A DNA stretch of 6,939 nucleotides. Origin: an uncultured Anaeroplasma sp. (GTDB lineage Bacteria; Bacillota_I; Bacilli_A; Acholeplasmatales; Anaeroplasmataceae). The stretch covers positions 1 through 6,939 of the forward strand of contig CAKQBG010000070.1 in assembly GCA_934216145.1 (NCBI GenBank). The letters are read 5' to 3'. This document shows, in pieces, positions 5,009 through 6,939 of this stretch (positions are counted from its first letter, which is position 1; each line of letters begins with the position of its first letter). A program made the position numbers and the translations under genes. The notes beneath the pieces were generated by a model. The model saw only the letters and a list, made by a program, of their open reading frames with translations, had not been told where the DNA came from and searched no databases.

Positions 5009-6670
5009 TTATTTAATTTCAACGATATCTGCTAATTGATAGAAAGCAACTACTGAATTAGCAGCTGATTCAGCACTTGATTTGGTTGTATAAGATTCAC
5101 CAACAACACATACTCTACCATTCTGAGTATAAAGTTTATAACAATATCTACCAGTTTTATCCTTTACACACTTAAATACTCCATCAGTTACATTCTTCTT
5201 AAATGACTCAATGGAATTTAAGCAGCCAGCTTTTGTAGTATAGCCATCAGCCTGACATAGAATTTGACCATTTGATGCTTTTAAATCCCAACTATATTCA
5301 CCATTAAATTTTTCAATATGAAATTTTCCACCTGGCTTACTATCTCTTGATTGAATACTTATTATAGTAGCTTTTTTTGATTCAGTATCAACTAACTCAA
5401 TATCAACAATATCAGCCTTCATGGCAAATTTCTTAAATGATTCAGAAGCACGTATAGCGCTCTTTTCAGTTGGATAATTAGAACTTATTAATAATACTCT
5501 ATAGTTTTTAGATACTAGCTTGAATTTAAATTTACCTTTTTTATCCGAAAAGAATCTAATAGTTCCTGTTTCTAGATTTTTCTTAACAACATCTATGGCT
5601 TTAATTACACCCTCTCTTGTAGAGAATGTTTCAGAAACAACTAATATTTCTCCATTTGATGCCTTTAAATGATATGCATAACCACCTGCAACTTGATAAA
5701 CTTCATATTTACCATTATAACTTCTACCTTTTTTCTCTTCAACCTCGATTTCAGGTTTAATAGTTAAATGTTCTTGAACTTGATTTTCAACTGATTCAGT
5801 TTCTTTTTCATCTAAGTTTTGTGCATCATCAACTGGTCTTTCTTCATTTTCTAATGGTAATGTTACAAAATCTTTATTTTTTACTTCTTCTTGTGTTTTA
5901 GATTCAGCTTCTGCATCCTTTTCTACTTCAGGTTCAGTTTCAACTTCTTCTTGTACCTTAGACTCAGTTTCTGCTTCCTCTTCTACTTCAGGTTCAGCTT
6001 CAACTTCTTCTTGTACCTCAGACTTAGCTTCTGCTTCCTCTTCTACTTTAGGCTCAGTTTCAACTTCTTCTTGTACCTTAGACTCAGTTTCTGCTTCCTC
6101 TTCTACTTCATGTTCAGCTTCAACTTCTTCTTGTACCTTAGACTCAGCTTCTGCTTCCTCTTCTACTTCAGGTTCAGTTTCAACTTCTTCTTGTACCTCA
6201 GACTCAGTTTTCGCATCCTCTTCTACTTCAGGTTCAGCTTCAACTTCTTCTTGTACCTCAGACTCAGTTTTCGCATCCTCTTCTACTTCAGGTTCAGTTT
6301 CAACTTCTTCTTGTACCTCAGACTCAGCTTCTGCATCCTCTTCTACTTTAGATTCAGCTTTTTCAGTAGCTTCAACCTCAGTTTTAGCTTCTTGTGATTT
6401 AGCAATTAAAGAACTTTCAACAGTTTCTTTTTCAGTTAACTCCACATGAGTTGATACATTCTCTTTAGATTTAACTGTATTGTCATCTTTAATTGAATTA
6501 TTTATATTTTCTAAATTACTTTTAGCTTCCTTAACTTTCTTATTTGCAATATTATTAAGTATTTTACCAACTATAAACCAAATTAGTATTATCAAAAGAG
6601 CACCAATAATTACAGAAAAAAATACTTTATCAGTAGCATTCAAATCAGAAAAAAAATTTAAAAACATCAT
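5009..6670 (-). CDS. Membrane-anchored acidic-repeat DUF1508 protein
   Basis: A 553-residue protein of unknown role in three parts. First, a single membrane span near the N-terminus (about 16-37, rich in V/I/L/F) with no clear cleavage site. The flank after it is basic (GKILNNIANKKVKEAK), so the positive-inside rule predicts N-out, C-inside. Second, a long, very acidic linker (about 64-312) with seven exact-length 20-residue repeats (121-260) of the type EEVETEPEVEEDAKTESEVQ, plus a decayed copy at 101-120. Third, a C-terminal region with two YegP-like (DUF1508) pairs, four units in all: starting near 320 (GKYEVYQVAGGYAYHLKASNGE), 370, 448 (GKFHIEKFNGEYSWDLKASNGQ) and 497. The start is ATG 6670, with AGGAG seven bases upstream and a TATAAT promoter behind it; the in-frame TTG at 6691 lacks a ribosome-binding site. 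ATG 6667 is possible. The layout recalls ZipA-type anchored proteins, but only as an analogy. Domain calls are fairly sure, function is not. Confidence 0.85.
   Translation of the reverse strand: MMFLNFFSDLNATDKVFFSVIIGALLIILIWFIVGKILNNIANKKVKEAKSNLENINNSIKDDNTVKSKENVSTHVELTEKETVESSLIAKSQEAKTEVEATEKAESKVEEDAEAESEVQEEVETEPEVEEDAKTESEVQEEVEAEPEVEEDAKTESEVQEEVETEPEVEEEAEAESKVQEEVEAEHEVEEEAETESKVQEEVETEPKVEEEAEAKSEVQEEVEAEPEVEEEAETESKVQEEVETEPEVEKDAEAESKTQEEVKNKDFVTLPLENEERPVDDAQNLDEKETESVENQVQEHLTIKPEIEVEEKKGRSYNGKYEVYQVAGGYAYHLKASNGEILVVSETFSTREGVIKAIDVVKKNLETGTIRFFSDKKGKFKFKLVSKNYRVLLISSNYPTEKSAIRASESFKKFAMKADIVDIELVDTESKKATIISIQSRDSKPGGKFHIEKFNGEYSWDLKASNGQILCQADGYTTKAGCLNSIESFKKNVTDGVFKCVKDKTGRYCYKLYTQNGRVCVVGESYTTKSSAESAANSVVAFYQLADIVEIK
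5891..6310 (-). repeat. Seven 60-bp tandem repeats (20-residue acidic units)
   Basis: Seven contiguous, in-frame 60-bp units inside the DUF1508 protein gene, with a diverged eighth copy at 6311-6370. Positions 6181-6240 and 6241-6300 differ at one base; 5941-6000 and 6061-6120 also differ at one base. Residues alternate regularly between VETE and VEAE in successive units, giving a 120-bp higher-order period. All length changes by whole units keep the frame. Confidence 0.95.
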
Positions 6671-6677
6671 TATCAAA

Positions 6678-6682
6678 CTCCT
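6678..6682 (-). promoter_or_regulatory. Ribosome-binding site of DUF1508 protein gene
   Basis: AGGAG on the minus strand, seven bases before the ATG at 6670. It fixes the start downstream of the in-frame TTG at 6691. Confidence 0.85.
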
Positions 6683-6701
6683 ATCAATCAATCTTTATTA
6701 T

Positions 6702-6730
6702 ATTATAAATTAATTGTAATATGAATGCAA
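6702..6730 (-). promoter_or_regulatory. Sigma-A-type promoter for DUF1508 protein gene
   Basis: On the minus strand TTGCAT (6730-6725) and a perfect TATAAT (6707-6702) are separated by exactly 17 bp. Transcription would start near 6695, a leader of about 25 nt. The promoter lies between the tRNA terminator and the gene, so the gene is transcribed independently of the tRNAs. Confidence 0.7.
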
Positions 6731-6743
6731 TATTTTAAAAAAT

Positions 6744-6772
6744 AAAAAAAGTCTTAGAACAACCTAAGACTT
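6744..6772 (-). terminator. Intrinsic terminator of the tRNA operon
   Basis: 9-bp stem AAGTCTTAG/CTAAGACTT (plus-strand arms 6749-6757 and 6764-6772) with a 6-nt loop. On the minus strand it is followed by seven T residues (6750-6744, the first two shared with the stem). It lies about 10 bp after the tRNA-Gly CCA end. Confidence 0.88.
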
Positions 6773-6782
6773 AAATTCAATT

Positions 6783-6856
<74 letters not shown>

Positions 6857-6864
6857 ATATTAAA

Positions 6865-6939
6865 TGGTCGGGAAAACAGGATTCGAACCTGCGACATCTT
6901 GGTCCCAAACCAAGCGCTCTACCAAGCTGAGCTATTTCC
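6865..6939 (-). tRNA. tRNA-Pro(UGG), 5' end cut by window edge
   Basis: Seventy-five nt of a minus-strand tRNA. The 3' acceptor TTTCCCG with discriminator A and encoded CCA (6867-6865) requires CGGGAAA at the 5' end. The window holds GGAAA onward, so two bases are missing. The anticodon loop TTTGGGA gives anticodon TGG (6907-6905). The T loop is TTCGAAT. It is probably part of a longer tRNA cluster running in from the right. Confidence 0.96.

Noticed and set aside
5891..6370. Regular 60-bp repeats as a possible CRISPR array
   Set aside because: There are no unique spacers; units are contiguous, in frame and encode a continuous acidic protein segment.
5891..6397. 168-codon plus-strand open frame rich in F, L and R
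   Set aside because: It is the antisense shadow of the 60-bp acidic repeat: the repeat lacks stops on the opposite strand. No ribosome-binding site and implausible composition.
6480..6713. 77-codon plus-strand open frame antisense to the DUF1508 gene start
   Set aside because: Shadow of the membrane-segment coding region; no ribosome-binding site and it overlaps the opposing promoter.

Overview
The window is a strongly A+T-rich chromosomal segment with the standard genetic code (Trp is TGG and every CDS ends in TAA). It carries a complete spo0A, a GlmS, strong Shine-Dalgarno sequences and intrinsic terminators. This points to a spore-forming or spore-derived low-GC Bacillota. A pectin methylesterase fits a plant-fibre-rich habitat such as an animal gut. 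I cannot name the genus; an Erysipelotrichia/Turicibacter-type Bacilli or a Clostridia-type genome are both possible.

Layout. Positions 1-174 are a non-coding leader with a stem-loop, an extended -10 promoter and an operator-like palindrome. A plus-strand pectinesterase without signal peptide follows (175-1113), ending in a terminator that includes its own stop codon. Positions 1141-1202 hold four Spo0A-binding 0A boxes around a consensus TATAAT, in front of spo0A (1302-2084, plus). spo0A converges on glmS and the two share one bidirectional terminator. On the minus strand, reading from the right edge, are tRNA-Pro(UGG) (5' end cut by the window edge), tRNA-Gly(UCC), a terminator, a sigma-A-type promoter, a 553-residue membrane-anchored protein with a 20-residue acidic tandem repeat and four YegP-like (DUF1508) units, another terminator, an uncharacterised SAM-dependent methyltransferase, and glmS.

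How the parts relate. The methyltransferase and glmS lie 37 bp apart on one strand and probably form a two-gene unit. No promoter room exists between the preceding terminator and the methyltransferase ribosome-binding site, so that unit probably depends on terminator read-through or on a promoter inside the upstream gene. spo0A is a single-gene unit under apparent autoregulation. The pectinesterase also looks like an independently regulated single gene. I see no operon linking pectin use, sporulation and the membrane protein.

I found no convincing new multigene system. The items most worth a second look are the 0A-box arrangement at the spo0A promoter, the TM-acidic repeat-4xDUF1508 protein with its 60/120-bp repeat structure, and the terminator abutting the methyltransferase ribosome-binding site. 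Three starts (glmS, methyltransferase, DUF1508 protein) are placed downstream of the longest open frame, and spo0A likewise, in each case on ribosome-binding-site evidence.
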